Source of the DNA: Astropecten irregularis
Lineage: Eukaryota > Echinodermata > Asteroidea > Paxillosida > Astropectinidae
Direction of reading: 5' to 3'
DNA length: 64,000 nt
NCBI GenBank assembly: GCA_963971285.1
Contig: OZ020248.1
Span: 16,554,001-16,618,000 of the forward strand
Position numbers and translations under genes: made by a program. A model generated the notes under the pieces. It was not told the DNA's origin. It did not search any database and was given only the letters and a program-made list of their open reading frames with translations. This document shows positions 1 to 10,641 of the stretch, piece after piece. Numbering within the stretch: the stretch's first letter is position 1; the number at the start of each line of letters is the position of its first letter.

Positions 1-54
1 CTTGGATTTTTGTGGGGGGGCACCCGGAATTTTGTTTTTTCAATATGAGAAATG

Positions 55-307
55 CAGGGGTGGATCCAGGGGGGCGTGGAGGCGCACTCCCCCTTTTTCT
101 TCCAGCAAAAAAAGAAAAAGGAAAAAAAGGAAAGAAAAAAAACCCCGATAATAGTGAGACAGGAAGATTCCAAAAGAGCAGAAAAAGAGGGGGGGGGACA
201 AAATTATCTATAGCTTTGATCGCCCCTTAGTGCATCCGTCGTTATTTAATTGACGCATTTAATTTCCACGCCCCCACCCCTTTTGGAAAATCCTGGATCC
301 GCTCCTG
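55..307. mobile_element. hAT-like MITE (GGATCCAGG termini)
   Basis: The ends are inverted: CAGGGGTGGATCCAGG at 55-70 and its counterpart CCTGGATCCGCTCCTG at 292-307. The interior is purine-rich and non-coding. CAGGGG-GGATCC ends are typical of hAT elements. The flanking 8-mers (GAGAAATG and AAAATGAG) are similar but not identical, so the target duplication is not clean. A reading frame at 12-230 runs through low-complexity sequence and is not a gene. Confidence 0.55.
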
Positions 308-351
308 AAAATGAGCACGAAGCGCGAAGTCCTTGCGGCCGGGGTCCAGCA

Positions 352-1072
352 GCCGATTTCACGAAACGCTAAGACGTGTCTTAGGAAGGGTAACTCGTCC
401 TATGTCAGGACGCATCCTAGGATCGATTTCACCAAAGTTAAGACGCGTTCAATGCATCTCAACTTCCATAGCAACGCGGCTGAACTCGTCTTAACTTAGG
501 ACGGGTCTGAGGGTCGTCTTATCTGCACGAACACGTACAAATTGAATAGCAACAATGGCGCCTACGCTTCTTGCCCTGTCACGAAGCTCGGCGGGCAGTT
601 TCTTTAGGCGAGCCTTACCCGTGAACGGAGAAATCCACTCGATAGTTTAAAAGACGAGGAAATACTTAGAAGATAGTTCCATTAAAAAGCTTGGATTATA
701 CCAAGTTTTAGAAAGAGTGGCATTTGATTGAATTGTAGCCCGTCACCCATGTGAGTACGTTAAGAGCTGACAAATATTTTATTTTAGCAGACGAAAAGTT
801 TTCTTCCGAAACAACCAATCAGCCATCTTGAATTTACTTCGTGCTGCGCACTTAAAACTACGGCTGTTGCATGCATTCGCTCAAATTTTCAATCAAACAT
901 GGTACAGCCGTTGTATTTTGTAATGTCATCTGAGTAAGACTGATCTTGCGTAAGACGTGTTTGGTGAAATCGGTCTTAGGACACGTCATAGCCAAGATCG
1001 ATCTTAGAGCCGGGACTCTTCTTAAGTCCTAAGATCGATCCTAAGATAAGACGAGTTTCGTGAAATCGGCCC
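352..1072. mobile_element. Inverted-repeat element, CCGATTTCAC family, copy 1
   Basis: The left end GCCGATTTCACGAAACGCT is mirrored at the right end by CGTGAAATCGGCCCC (about 1058-1072). Subterminal AAGACG/CGTCTTA-type motifs occur repeatedly in both orientations, and the inner left region repeats the CGATTTCACCAAAG motif. It has no coding capacity. It is homologous over its whole length to the element at 1096-1882. Superfamily not assigned. Confidence 0.7.
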
Positions 1073-1095
1073 CAGGGCCCGCTTATGGGCCCTGC

Positions 1096-1882
1096 GGCCG
1101 ATTTCACGAAACGCTAAGACGCGTCTTAGGAAGAGTAACTCGTCCTATGTCAGGACGCGTCCTAGGATCGATTTCACCAAAGTTAAGACACGTTCAATGC
1201 ATCTCAACTTCCATAGCAACGCGGCTGAACTCGTCTTAACTTAGGACGGGTCTGAGGGTCGTCTTATCTGCACTAACACGTACATATTAAACACTGAATA
1301 GCAACAATGCCAATGGCGCTTCACGCTTCTTGCTGTGTAATCGCGACTCGGCGGGCGGGGAGGTAGGCCTAGGCTTGGCGAGTTAAAATTTCGTGACCGG
1401 AGAAATCCACTCGATAGTTTAAAATGACGAGGAAAACGTAGCGGATGGTCTATTGTTTGACAGGGATTATTTCATATGAATTTGATCTCGTCGCCCATGT
1501 GAGTACGTTACGTGTTAGCAGATATTTTATTTCAGCGGACGAAAACTTTTCGCCCGAATAACAACCAATCAGCCATCTTGAGTTTACGTAGGCCTACTTC
1601 ATTCATGCTGCGCGCGCACACCGCAAGCATAAAACAACGACTGTTGCACGCATTCGCTCCAATTGAATCAAGTAAACATGGTACAGCTGTTGTATTTGGA
1701 AAGGCCATCCTCGTCCAATATATTACAATTTATTTATCAGCATGGCAGACTGATCTTGCCTAAGACACGTTTGGTGAAATCGATCCTAGGACGCGTCATA
1801 GCTAAGATTGATCTTACAGCCAGGACTCGTCCTAAGTCAAAAGATCGATCCTAAAATAAGACGAGTTTGGTGAAATCGGCCC
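1096..1882. mobile_element. Inverted-repeat element, CCGATTTCAC family, copy 2
   Basis: Second copy in the same orientation, starting only about 25 bp after copy 1. Left end GGCCGATTTCACGAAACGC, right end GGTGAAATCGGCC. The flanks show CCTG on both sides, a possible short target duplication. It differs from copy 1 by many substitutions and by short insertions near 1340-1400, so the two are not a very recent duplication. Confidence 0.7.
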
Positions 1883-2789
1883 CTGGAAGCTCAGGGGTTC
1901 TAGATATTCTCTGGTGCAATCTGAGCCTTATTTTGGAAGCATTTGTTCCGATAAATTTATTCATTTATTTATATTATCACTTCATTATTATATTTAATCC
2001 AACACTCTCAAGTGGGAGAGCGGTGAGAATTTTATAAGAACTTTGTTCACAAGACAAAGGTATACAGGGCATATAGCTACATGTAGGATTTTTGGGGGAG
2101 CTTACGGCCATTTCGTGGGGTGAGCTGAGATAATGCATGATTTTTCACAAAATTTACTTGTAAGTTCCTCCTTTTTTTGGTAAGCCTTAGGCCCCTTTCT
2201 GGAAGGTACGATAACTATAGGCCTAATGGAAATAAAAACAACTTCTTGCATAGTTGATTTCCCTAATCACCTTTGCGGCATCCTCTTCAATATTACTAGC
2301 AAGATTGATTGTGTGGAAAGAGGGCAGGGCTTTTGAGGGAAATTTTGGGGTAAAAATGGTAACGAAGATTTTTCACGACTTTCACGGTCGCACGGACGGC
2401 CGCAGACAAGAATATAGTCTGGTTCCTGCGGCTCTCATTTCGAGGACTCGCGATCTGTTGTGTCAGGGGACCAGACTAACTAGACTAGCCAAACCAGACA
2501 GAATGACAGACGGGCTGTTTTGAAGTTTGCAACCGTAAGCACGTAAGAACATTGTATTTTTACACTGAAATGTTCCACAGATTTCTTCACTGTAGGGTTT
2601 TAAGGACTCGGGAACATTTGCTGAAAGTCAAAAATATCATTTTGGAACAGCAGAAGCTATTAAGTTGTTTTTATTTCCTTTATATATATCATACCCTACA
2701 GTTAACCATGTTAAGGATGCGCAGTGAGATTACACGTGTAACACAGTAACGGAGATTCCCCGGCCTACTCGCTGGTGATCAGCAAATAC
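1883..2789. other. No gene recognised
   Basis: About 0.9 kb of AT-rich sequence. Open stretches at 2254-2523 and 2552-2749 have no recognisable domain, no convincing splice context and no homologous copy in the window. I see no feature I can support here apart from its position upstream of the discoidin gene. Confidence 0.4.
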
Positions 2790-3067
2790 ATGTATATCAC
2801 TGGCACGTGATGGTGAATTTACCAATTCGGATTCGGCTCTAGGTAATGAATATTTATGAGGTACTACTACACATTTGTTTTTTTTGGGTACATTACGTAC
2901 TGTCCATGACTGTGTGGGCGTTTTCTCATCGCGTGACTCTGGGATCCGTAGGTCATGTGACCAACCATTGCCTATAAATTGCACGGGAATGATTTTTCAG
3001 AGTCAGTTGCGTCTGGGTTGTGTCATTTTGTTGATGTAGAATCTTGCTGCAATTATATACAACCGCG
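2790..3067 (+). promoter_or_regulatory. Core promoter and 5' leader of discoidin gene
   Basis: A good TATA box (TATAAAT, 2973-2979) lies 89 bases before the start codon at 3068. That spacing suggests transcription starts near 3005, with a leader of about 60 bases. Upstream are an E-box/M-box type motif GTCATGTGAC (2952-2961) and a CACGTG at 2804-2809, either of which could bind bHLH-ZIP factors. The motif positions are seen directly. Their use is inferred. Confidence 0.55.
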
Positions 3068-3218
3068 ATGAATCGAATTGCCGTACTTCTCCTTCTCCTT
3101 GTGAGTAATTGCTCCCTTGTACGTACTCAGGTATGCGAAGGGGACTCTCTGGACAACGCCATGAAACAGCTGTACAGCCATCTATATGAAGTCAAGCTAT
3201 ACGGATCGTGTGCGACCT
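3068..3218 (+). CDS. Secreted discoidin (F5/8 type C) domain protein, exon 1
   Basis: First of four coding exons (with 5353-5487, 15025-15230, 15342-15479) that join without a stop into 209 codons. Exon 1 encodes a signal peptide, MNRIAVLLLLLVSNCSLVR, probably cleaved near residue 21, then a polar linker with C23 and C48. C51 is split across the junction. The rest is one complete F5/8 type C domain, about residues 55-208. Such domains are extracellular beta-barrels that bind glycans, phospholipids or matrix ligands, so a secreted lectin or adhesion role is likely; the ligand is unknown. I chose ATG 3068 because a TATA box lies 89 bp upstream and the hydrophobic core follows at once. An upstream in-frame TTG at 3044 is not needed. 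The donor CCT|GTAAGT leaves phase 1. Confidence 0.85.
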
Positions 3219-3280
3219 GTAAGTAAAACTAAGATTATTAGAGCTGTAAGTTTGTGAAACATCGAGATCCCACTAGTTTC

Positions 3281-3514
3281 CTTAAAGGTGGTATCATACT
3301 TTGGTAGGGAACCAAAACAGAAATGTTCACAGATTTACATATAACTTTCAAGGTAGTCGATTGTGCTTGTTGAAACATACCGTTTAAGAAAAAGTCGCCA
3401 CTGTATGGGACTGGAAATTCCACACATGACTGTTGATGTATCTTTCTTGATATTTTTGCAAATGAATCTACATTTCTTTGACATAAACCAAACAAAGTAT
3501 GATATTACCTTTAA
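3281..3514. mobile_element. MITE, GGTAGTATCAT family
   Basis: Left end CTTAAAGGTGGTATCATACT and right end AGTATGATATTACCTTTAAG are inverted repeats of about 23 bp. The interior is related, in reverse orientation, to the longer elements at 18328-18693 and 45404-45776, sharing a CAGTCATCTGTG-like block and the segment next to the TTTGGT end. This copy is about 130 bp shorter than the others. Non-coding. Confidence 0.75.
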
Positions 3515-3705
3515 GTATATAAACTATATTAAAAGTGAAATAACGTTTACTAGCTAGTGAAGGAAGTAAAAGTGTAACCTTATAAAGAAGTAATTGAGAC
3601 CTAAGCTTATCCAATGCAAGAGAAACTTGAGGATAAGTGATTTTTGTCACAATATAATAACGAAATTCCAAAGGCGTCGCTGCTTACCTCGCACACAAAA
3701 AATAA

Positions 3706-4050
3706 TGACAAAACTAGTTGATTTCATCCTAAACCACCTGACTTAAGTTACCTAATATCACAAAAGTGACAAAACTAGTTGATTTTATCCTATACCACCT
3801 AACTAAAGTTACCTAATATCACATAAATGACAAAACTAGTTGATTTCATCCTATACCACCTGACTTCAGTTACCTAATATCACAAAAATGACAAAACTAG
3901 TTGATTTTATCCTATACCACCTGACTTCAGTTACCTAATATCACAAAAATGACAAAACTAGTTGATTTTATCCTATACCACCTGACTTCAGTTACCTAAT
4001 ATCACAAAAATTACAAAACTATAGTTGATTTCATCCTATACAACTGACTT
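3706..4050. repeat. 61-bp minisatellite in intron 1
   Basis: About 5.6 direct copies of a 61-bp unit that includes ACAAAACTAGTTGATTT and CCACCTGACTTCAGTTACC. Copies differ by single substitutions, and the last copy is degenerate (AACTATAGTTG). No conserved frame is kept because 61 is not a multiple of three. Confidence 0.9.
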
Positions 4051-4239
4051 GACGTTTAGACTAGTGGTTGTCGGTGGAAATTTTGTATTATTTTGTTGAA
4101 TCCCTTCTCCGTGTATTATTTCGCTCACCCCAAACCACAATATCTTGGTATTTTTTGCTATTGTAAAACATGGTATTGTACAACTGAACTTGACGCGACT
4201 ATATTATACCGAATACGGGTTCTTATCATGGAACCTGAA

Positions 4240-4616
4240 CAGGCGCGGTTCTACGGGGGGGGGGGGGGGGAGGGTTGGGCTGGGGCCCCCCAAAAGAGAC
4301 TTTGTCTAGCCCCCCCCCCAAAAAATGGAATTGGAAAAAAAAAGGTTCTTGACAATTATTTCAGATTTTTTCAGTTATTAAGCGCCAATTACATAAAAAA
4401 CGCGTAGTGTATAGGCTGTCTGTGCATGTTTTGCGACTCCTAATAAGACATAGCAGAAGCGAGTGTTAGAAGAACCCAAAATATGGGGTCGTCTAGCCCC
4501 CCCCCCAAAAAAAAATAAAAAAAAATAATGGCTTTTCTATAGCCCCCCCCCCCAAAAAAAAAAATAATGGCTCTTCTAGCCCCCCCAAAACCATTTTGGC
4601 TCTAGAACCGCGCCTG
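4240..4616. mobile_element. hAT-type MITE with 8-bp target duplication
   Basis: The termini CAGGCGCGGTTCTA and TAGAACCGCGCCTG are perfect inverted repeats. They are flanked by a perfect 8-bp duplication AACCTGAA (4232-4239 and 4617-4624), as expected for hAT transposition. The interior has poly-G/poly-C tracts and is non-coding. It is homologous to the element at 63671-63971, sharing the block around GCCAATTACATAAAAAACGC. Confidence 0.9.
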
Positions 4617-5352
4617 AACCTGAATAGTGTCACGTTAATACACCTCCATTTAGCCAACAGCGAGGAAATTCTGTCTTCATTATAATCAAATTATTCGTAT
4701 TATAAGCTTCTAATTTTTCCAGTCTGAAATTGTGTATCATAAGTTATACCTGTTGGTTAAACACTCACTACCGTTACACACTGAGTCCTTCGCTGACCTT
4801 AGCTTCCAAATACAGTAATCATCTACTTGTAGTAAATCGATTGAAGAGATTCTTCACAAAAACGTAATTACATCGATTTGAAATGAAAACTCATAAATTA
4901 TTAAGTAACGATCATTTTCAACTTGTCGCCCCCAAATTGGCTACATCGAGGGAAAAAAGTTCTCATTGCGTTTAGTAGGAAGGTCCATTTAGCAGGATAA
5001 TTAGTTAGATCTGTAGAGAAATATTTCCCTAATCAATGTCAGAGGAATTCTCTCTGACCATAGACTTTGGATGCTGGCACGAAGGAGGGAATCAAACCAC
5101 TGAGTTTATTTATAAACTGACAGTTTATCGAACTGTCTTGAGTTGAAGTCACCAACCACACATTTAATACTTGCAGTACAGTGCAGTTTCCCAGTTTCTG
5201 CAATGGTCTATCTTCTGTACTAGTTTAATACGTACAAGGCGGAGTTACTGGCGTCAGTTGTTCGTACGGTATACAGTGATCATTGGAGTTTATAGAGAGT
5301 TTTATTGACACATCAATATTTAATGTATTTTTGTTCACATGCTCATTTAAAG

Positions 5353-5487
5353 GTGTACCTGCGTGCTCGAAGGAGGAACCTCTTGGTATGGAGGATGGAC
5401 GCATCCCGGATGAAAGCATCACAGCTGACTCTCATTATGATAATCGAGTAGATTTTGCACCGCCGAGGGCACGGCTTAATACCAAAG
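5353..5487 (+). CDS. Discoidin gene exon 2
   Basis: 135 bases after the acceptor TTTAAAG, ending at donor AAAG|GTATAT, phase 1 at both ends. The frame supplies residues 51-95. It opens the discoidin domain with C55 and the family-typical run EPLGMEDGRIPDESITAD, followed by PPRARLN. In F5/8 C domains this Cys pairs with the last Cys of the domain, here C208 in exon 4. Confidence 0.85.
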
Positions 5488-6303
5488 GTATATGTGCATT
5501 TGATTTGCTAGTATGAAAATGATTTTTAATAATGGTAAATGTATATTGTGGTTATTCAAATGAAGATAAAGCCGAGTCCCTGAAAGTCGCGTAAAGACGC
5601 GTAACATGATAATTTCGTCCAATAAATAATGCAGCGAGTTATTGTGATACTTGATACTTTCAATATAACACTTCCCGACTTAGATACATACCAAGTCTCA
5701 ACCCAAGTGGACCTAGGGTTCGCGCATAATTGATGTGTGAAATTTGTCCCTTTAAGGAGCTGTAACGTGACACCTGAGTACGTCATGATGATGTCATTGT
5801 AATTTTTCAATATAACACTTGGATAATTTTCAAAGTCTATGGGATTTTGCAGGAGAAGAGGAAGGAGCGGAGAAGTGAACAAAAACAATATCTTTTCCGA
5901 TAAAAATCGGTAAAGCCAAAAAATAACAGAACAAAAACAAGGGCTTTTTGCTGACGTGGAAAAGCCAAAAAGGAATAAACAGCCCCCCCCAAAAAAAAGA
6001 AAAGAAAAAGAAAAGAAATTAAAGAAACAGTTAAAGAACTAGACATTGTGGTTGTGGGAACAGCCACTAGGTGTTCGGGGTCTCATTTCGTAGTGGAACT
6101 GTTATTCTGAACGTATGTTGGAACGTATGTGATCAATCATCCCTCATACAATGGAATATTGGAATATATGTGGGTATTTCCACGGTTTTGGGACATTCTG
6201 ATCATGCTGATTGCTGTATTTGTACACTGACTGGTAGAGTATAGAAAAAGGCGTCACCTTCAAATATAACATTGTCTGAACAATAACTTCCGGTTAGTTC
6301 ATC

Positions 6304-6592
6304 ACAAGTAACTGGACATTTACAGAAATCATGGAATGCGTACGATGTAAATACTTATGTCAATATGAAAATCGTAGGTTATGTGGTTCTCAAGTTATAG
6401 ATCACCAAAGTGTTTCCTAAAAACGCGTGTAATTTGATACCCGATGACGTAATCATGACGTCAATCTTCTAGGTACAACTTGAACCCGAACACCTAATAA
6501 TAAAATATCGTCATGGGAGACTTTTGAATATCAGGAAATCACAGAGAGGCCGCTCGCGGTCAGGTACACAGCTGGTAGACAGATACAATGAC
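6304..6592. repeat. Interspersed repeat, near-identical to 20344-20632
   Basis: This 289-bp block reappears at a constant offset of 14,040 bp with only a handful of substitutions. A diverged relative lies at about 14600-14790, and the family includes the phrase GAACCCGAACACCTAATAA. The copies recur around GATGACGTAATCATGACGTC. Type of element unknown. The high identity points to a recent copy event. Confidence 0.75.
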
Positions 6593-7144
6593 AGTCATCT
6601 GTGAAATGTCCAGTCCCGTAGGGTGCCCACTTCTTGAGAAATCATTGAAAACGCCAACAGTATTGTTTTTTTTTTAAATCTTTTCATCGTTTTTTTATCT
6701 TTAATTAAAATATCAAAATTGTTTTATAATTGGTTTAACTTTTTTTCCCGATAATTACAGCATTTCAGGTAGAAACATTTGAATAGTATGCTTCTACCAT
6801 CACCATATTTATACCCTGTAAGTCATAGGTAAATCTGTGAAAAAAAAAATGTTTTCGGTATGCTAGCAAAGTATGCCAGTACATTAAGTATACTGAACTT
6901 GACAACGAAAATTACGAACACACGATTCTGGGCAAATAAGAATCAAATGAAGTTTTTATCCTACTTTAAATCTGGTGGAATGTACAATGTCTCACTAATG
7001 GCTTGCGTAGTATCCAAAGCCAAACTTCCATCAGTTCAAAGACATTTTGGAGTGGGGCAAACATTCACTATTCCACCATTACAGGGGTAAAATGACGCTT
7101 CAAAACCTGCCATATCATGCAATTACAAAACGTCAACAAGAATC

Positions 7145-8460
7145 ACTAGACATGTGGTTGTGTTTACGTGTTCGGGGTCTCATTTCGTAGTGGAACTGTT
7201 ATGTGAACATACAAATTATGTTGGAACGTATGTGGTCAATCGTCGCTAATACAATGGCATATTACACACTAAATGTAAACTGCGTGACTGATCAAATACT
7301 TATCATGCTGATTGCACTTCGTACACTGACTGATAGCGTGTACAAAATGGCGTCACCTTTAAATTTGTAATATTGTCTGGACGATAACTTCCGGTTAGTT
7401 CATCACAAGTGATTACATTTACATAAGTCATTGAGTGCATATGATGTAAATATTTTGCAGTTTTTATTTTGATCAAGACATGGTTTAAAAGTGACCATTA
7501 TCTCAACGTAAAAAAAAATTAATTTTAGCCCATGGATTTAGTTGCAGTGTTTATGGAACACATTGTCATTTGACAAAATGATGTGCAATACTCCGCAACA
7601 TACATCGATAGCATTTCGATTAAGATTTGGTGCTGGTATTTAATGATATACATGTATAATAAGATTTACGTGCAAATATATATGGCAAGATGTAAACAAT
7701 TAAACAAAGTTTTGAGTCACGCAATTGGATATTACATGTACAGTACATGTATGTTCTACACAGTGATCGTAATATAGTGTATGGGAAATAGAGTCAATCG
7801 ATCATCATATTTTTTGTACATGACCATATTTTCACGTAACACATGTACACGTATGTGTACAAAGTTTATGGGCTAGTGTGAGAAATATTAAAAAAATTCA
7901 TATAAAACCGACAGATGGCGTAAATGTTCACTTCACATCTATACTGTAGGAACTTTGTCTGGGCCTTTGTATGGTTAAAATTGACTGTTTAAAATGTATG
8001 AGGTGTATCAAACTCCTGTGTTGAGGCTATCATGCGTTTCCACTGAGACAATCTAATGAAGCACATTCCAATCACCTTGCAACGACTGCCATCTGGTACT
8101 AATCAGAGTCTCTTGTAATCACATCAGCACTGATGCAAGCAATTAGTTAATGATAGCTTAAGTGGTTAAGAACACAAATTGATTGAAAGACCAGATAAGA
8201 AACCTGCCTCTTATATACCATGTAGGTATACATGGCGTTACTTTTAAATATATATAACATATCTGGACAATAACGTCTGGTTAATTCATCACACGTAACT
8301 GAACATTTACAGACGTCATTGAATGCACACGATGTAAATATTTTGCAGTTTTCACTGATGTACGTCATGTAATGACTAAATAAACAGTATTTGATAATTA
8401 CGTCATTTTCCCTTTAAAAGAGCATAACTTCCGGTTGAATGACGTCACAGATTTCAAACT
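7145..8460. repeat. Unclassified interspersed repeat (paralogue at 22.1-23.6 kb)
   Basis: Several blocks match the 22095-23660 region in the same order. Examples are the stretch with ACTCCGCAACATACAT (about 7590 and 22905), GAGTCAATCGATCATCATAT (about 7791 and 23040) and the block with ATCAGAGTCTCTTGT (about 8103 and 23318). A related block starts near 16740. No terminal repeats, tail or coding frame identify the class. Confidence 0.6.
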
Positions 8461-9103
8461 TAACAAACATGTCAAGGTGCACCAGTGCTTAACACATACC
8501 AAATTTCTGAGAAATCCATTGTTTACTTTCGGATAACGTAATCTATGTATATCTTTAATCAACCATAGAGGGCGCTATACAGCCCAAATGACGCCATCAT
8601 TTACATTTTCTGAAAGCGCTCCTTTAGGGTTGCACCCAAGTAAATAAACTCCCATAGACAACAGTGATAAATCCTCAAACTTCAAAAATCATTTAAAAAT
8701 AAACAGAACTCTCACAGCTGTTCAAGTTGCACAGAAAAATGACGAACATGTCACCTTTCATTTTCTTTTCATTTAATGGTAGTGTGACCATTGAATTTTT
8801 GAGTTATACTCATTCTCAGCTGACCACCCCTAAAACAAGGTATGGATCACTCCAGTCAAAGAAGCCATTTTCAAAAAAACATCCCTCTGCAAAGCGGCTG
8901 AAATAGACCCACTTTCTCACCCAATTGCATCAAAAATGGTCACAAATGGAAGCCCAGAGTCCAGGCAGGAGGTCCAGTGCCATATTTCTTCAATCCTTCA
9001 TTTCCATAGCTCTCACAACTCTCTTATTTAAAATATATTGAGTGCTTAACTTTTATTAATGAGCTCGGCGGACGGATTTTGGCACTATTTACATGGGTGC
9101 ACC

Positions 9104-9350
9104 CATTGATCTCCATTAGAAAGACTGGATAGGACACGCACACGCAGATGCATTGCACGGATTCGAGAACGCGTGGACAGCCTGGAGAGCGGGTTTGGCA
9201 GTGTTAATGCGCATGCAATTCAAGTGTGTGGTACGTGCGCGTGACGAACGCAACTTCAAACCGCGCTGTCAAACCCGCTGATCCAGCGCCCATGCGGTTA
9301 CAAGATGGAGGGCGCAGTGTCCTATCCAGTCTTTCTAATGGAGATCAATG
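9104..9350. mobile_element. MITE, CATTGATCTCC family, with 8-bp duplication
   Basis: Perfect inverted ends, CATTGATCTCCATTAGAAAG continuing to about 34 bp, enclose a CpG-rich 247-bp element. It is flanked by an exact 8-bp duplication GGTGCACC (9096-9103 and 9351-9358). A second full copy, split by a later insertion, is at 32295-35811, and partial copies start at about 13068 and 50539. The 8-bp duplication fits hAT or P mobilisation. Confidence 0.9.
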
Positions 9351-9366
9351 GGTGCACCCTTAGCTT

Positions 9367-9478
9367 ATCAATACGGGCGTTTCACAATTTAGAGCGCCAC
9401 CAAGAGGGCAGCAGTGAGAGGCCGATTTACGCGGTGCATGATGGGAAATTGTAAACATGGGAGATTTTTTCCCCTTTA
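9367..9478. repeat. Repeat block, inverted copy at 14474-14577
   Basis: The stretch with GAGCGCCACCAAGAGGGCAG, TTACGCGGTGCATGATGG and the ATACGGGCGTTTCA end is present in reverse orientation at 14474-14577. Probably a small transposon. The ends are not defined well enough to name it. Confidence 0.55.
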
Positions 9479-9479
9479 G

Positions 9480-9840
9480 AGGGTGCAGACCAGTAAATAA
9501 ATTCCCATAGGCTCCCACGCAAAATGGCCAATTAAAAAAAAATATTAAAAATACTCAGAAGTTTCTGAGGCAATCGACCAATACGGCAAAATAAAGGTGA
9601 AAACTTCAATTTTCATTTTCTTTTCAATTTTCTATAGGTTAACCGATGACTTTTTGCCGAAAAGTACATTCAAAGAAAAATACCCCTAAAATGGCCGAAT
9701 TGACCGGTGCCAGACCAAAAATAGTACCCCTCCACTACAGGGCAAAAATAGAGCGAATTTATGGCCTGATTTCATCCAAACGGCTCAAAGGTGAAAGTCC
9801 AAACTCTGTTGATTGGGTTCCATCCATTTTGGAGATCAAT
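9480..9840 (-). mobile_element. Truncated GGGTGCAGACC-family MITE
   Basis: It starts with GGGTGCAGACCAGTAAATA and is homologous, in reverse orientation and diverged, to the two identical 467-bp copies at 47720-48186 and 49584-50050. The far end is lost. An open frame at 9646-9939 runs through this repeat and is not considered a gene. Confidence 0.65.
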
Positions 9841-9941
9841 GTGTATAATGCACGTACGTACTGTGTAAGAAACCCACGTGTTCGCGTATCTTGCAAATCA
9901 ACTGGACGCGTATGCAGACGCAGACGTGCGTGCATATAATA

Positions 9942-10374
9942 GGCACGTTCTCACACACCAAAAAAGCGCGACTATTTGGTTCGCGATTTGGAGCGCGACC
10001 CAAATAGTCGCGCTTATTTGTGTGGGAACACAAATAATCGCGACTATTAGTGCGATTTGGAGCGCGCTCCAAATCGCACTAATAGTGCGTCTTTTTGCAA
10101 ATAGTCGCAATTATTTGCTGTGTGAACGGTGCACCAAAAAATACCGGTTTTTTATATCCCATCATGCAAGGCGGGCGCAGTTAAGCACAGGATGCATGCC
10201 AACTTCACGCTAAACATTAAGAATCGCGTACGCGCAGTTTGATAGAAATCGTACCGGTACGATTTGGGTCGCGCTTTTTTGGCTGTGTTCCCACACGAAT
10301 AAGCGCGACTATTTGGGTCGCGCTCCAAATCGCGACCCAAATAGTCGCGCTTTTTTGGTGTGTGAGAACGTGCC
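9942..10374. mobile_element. Palindromic MITE with ~90-bp inverted ends
   Basis: Long inverted arms begin GGCACGTTCTCACACACC and contain the phrase AAGCGCGACTATTTGG, itself palindromically repeated with CGCGACCCAAATAGTCGCGC. The paralogous sequence at 14347-14362 (GCATATAATAATGCCG) lacks the insertion, so it serves as an empty site; the junction fits a TA duplication. Reading frames on both strands here are by-products of the palindrome. Confidence 0.85.
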
Positions 10375-10470
10375 TAATGATGCTGTCTGGTACGTACGCG
10401 TGCGCGCATACGCGACGTGCGTGCGTACGCGTGCCGTCCAAAATGGCCGATAAGCTGTCAAGTGCCGTAT

Positions 10471-10641
10471 ATAGAGGTTATTCACGTGACGTCATTGGCC
10501 GTCAAGCACAATGGTTGCCAACGCCATACAATACGCGTCAGTGCACACAAAACGTACAGTGTCCTACGGGTAACCATGGACAACATAGAAAAGCTTGACG
10601 GCCAATCACGTGATTTTATGACGTCGGTGAATAACCTCTAT
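10471..10641. mobile_element. Small MITE, ATAGAGGTTATTCAC ends
   Basis: 171 bp with inverted ends ATAGAGGTTATTCAC and GTGAATAACCTCTAT. A second inverted block holds TTGGCCGTCAAGC and GCTTGACGGCCAAT. Non-coding. It sits just left of the P-type element at 10662. Confidence 0.75.

Larger units (their letters stand above)
3219..5352 (+). other. Intron 1 of discoidin gene
   Basis: 2,134 bp, GTAAGT...TTTAAAG, phase 1. It contains a GGTAGTATCAT-family MITE, a 61-bp minisatellite and a hAT MITE, listed separately. The remainder (about 4625-5352) is AT-rich with nothing recognisable. Confidence 0.8.

Noticed and set aside
3044-3067. Upstream TTG start for the discoidin protein
   Set aside because: The ATG at 3068 gives a standard signal peptide; a non-ATG start would add residues before the hydrophobic core without support.
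9836-10441. Overlapping 60-110 codon frames on both strands
   Set aside because: They arise from the long inverted arms of a MITE; the products mirror each other.
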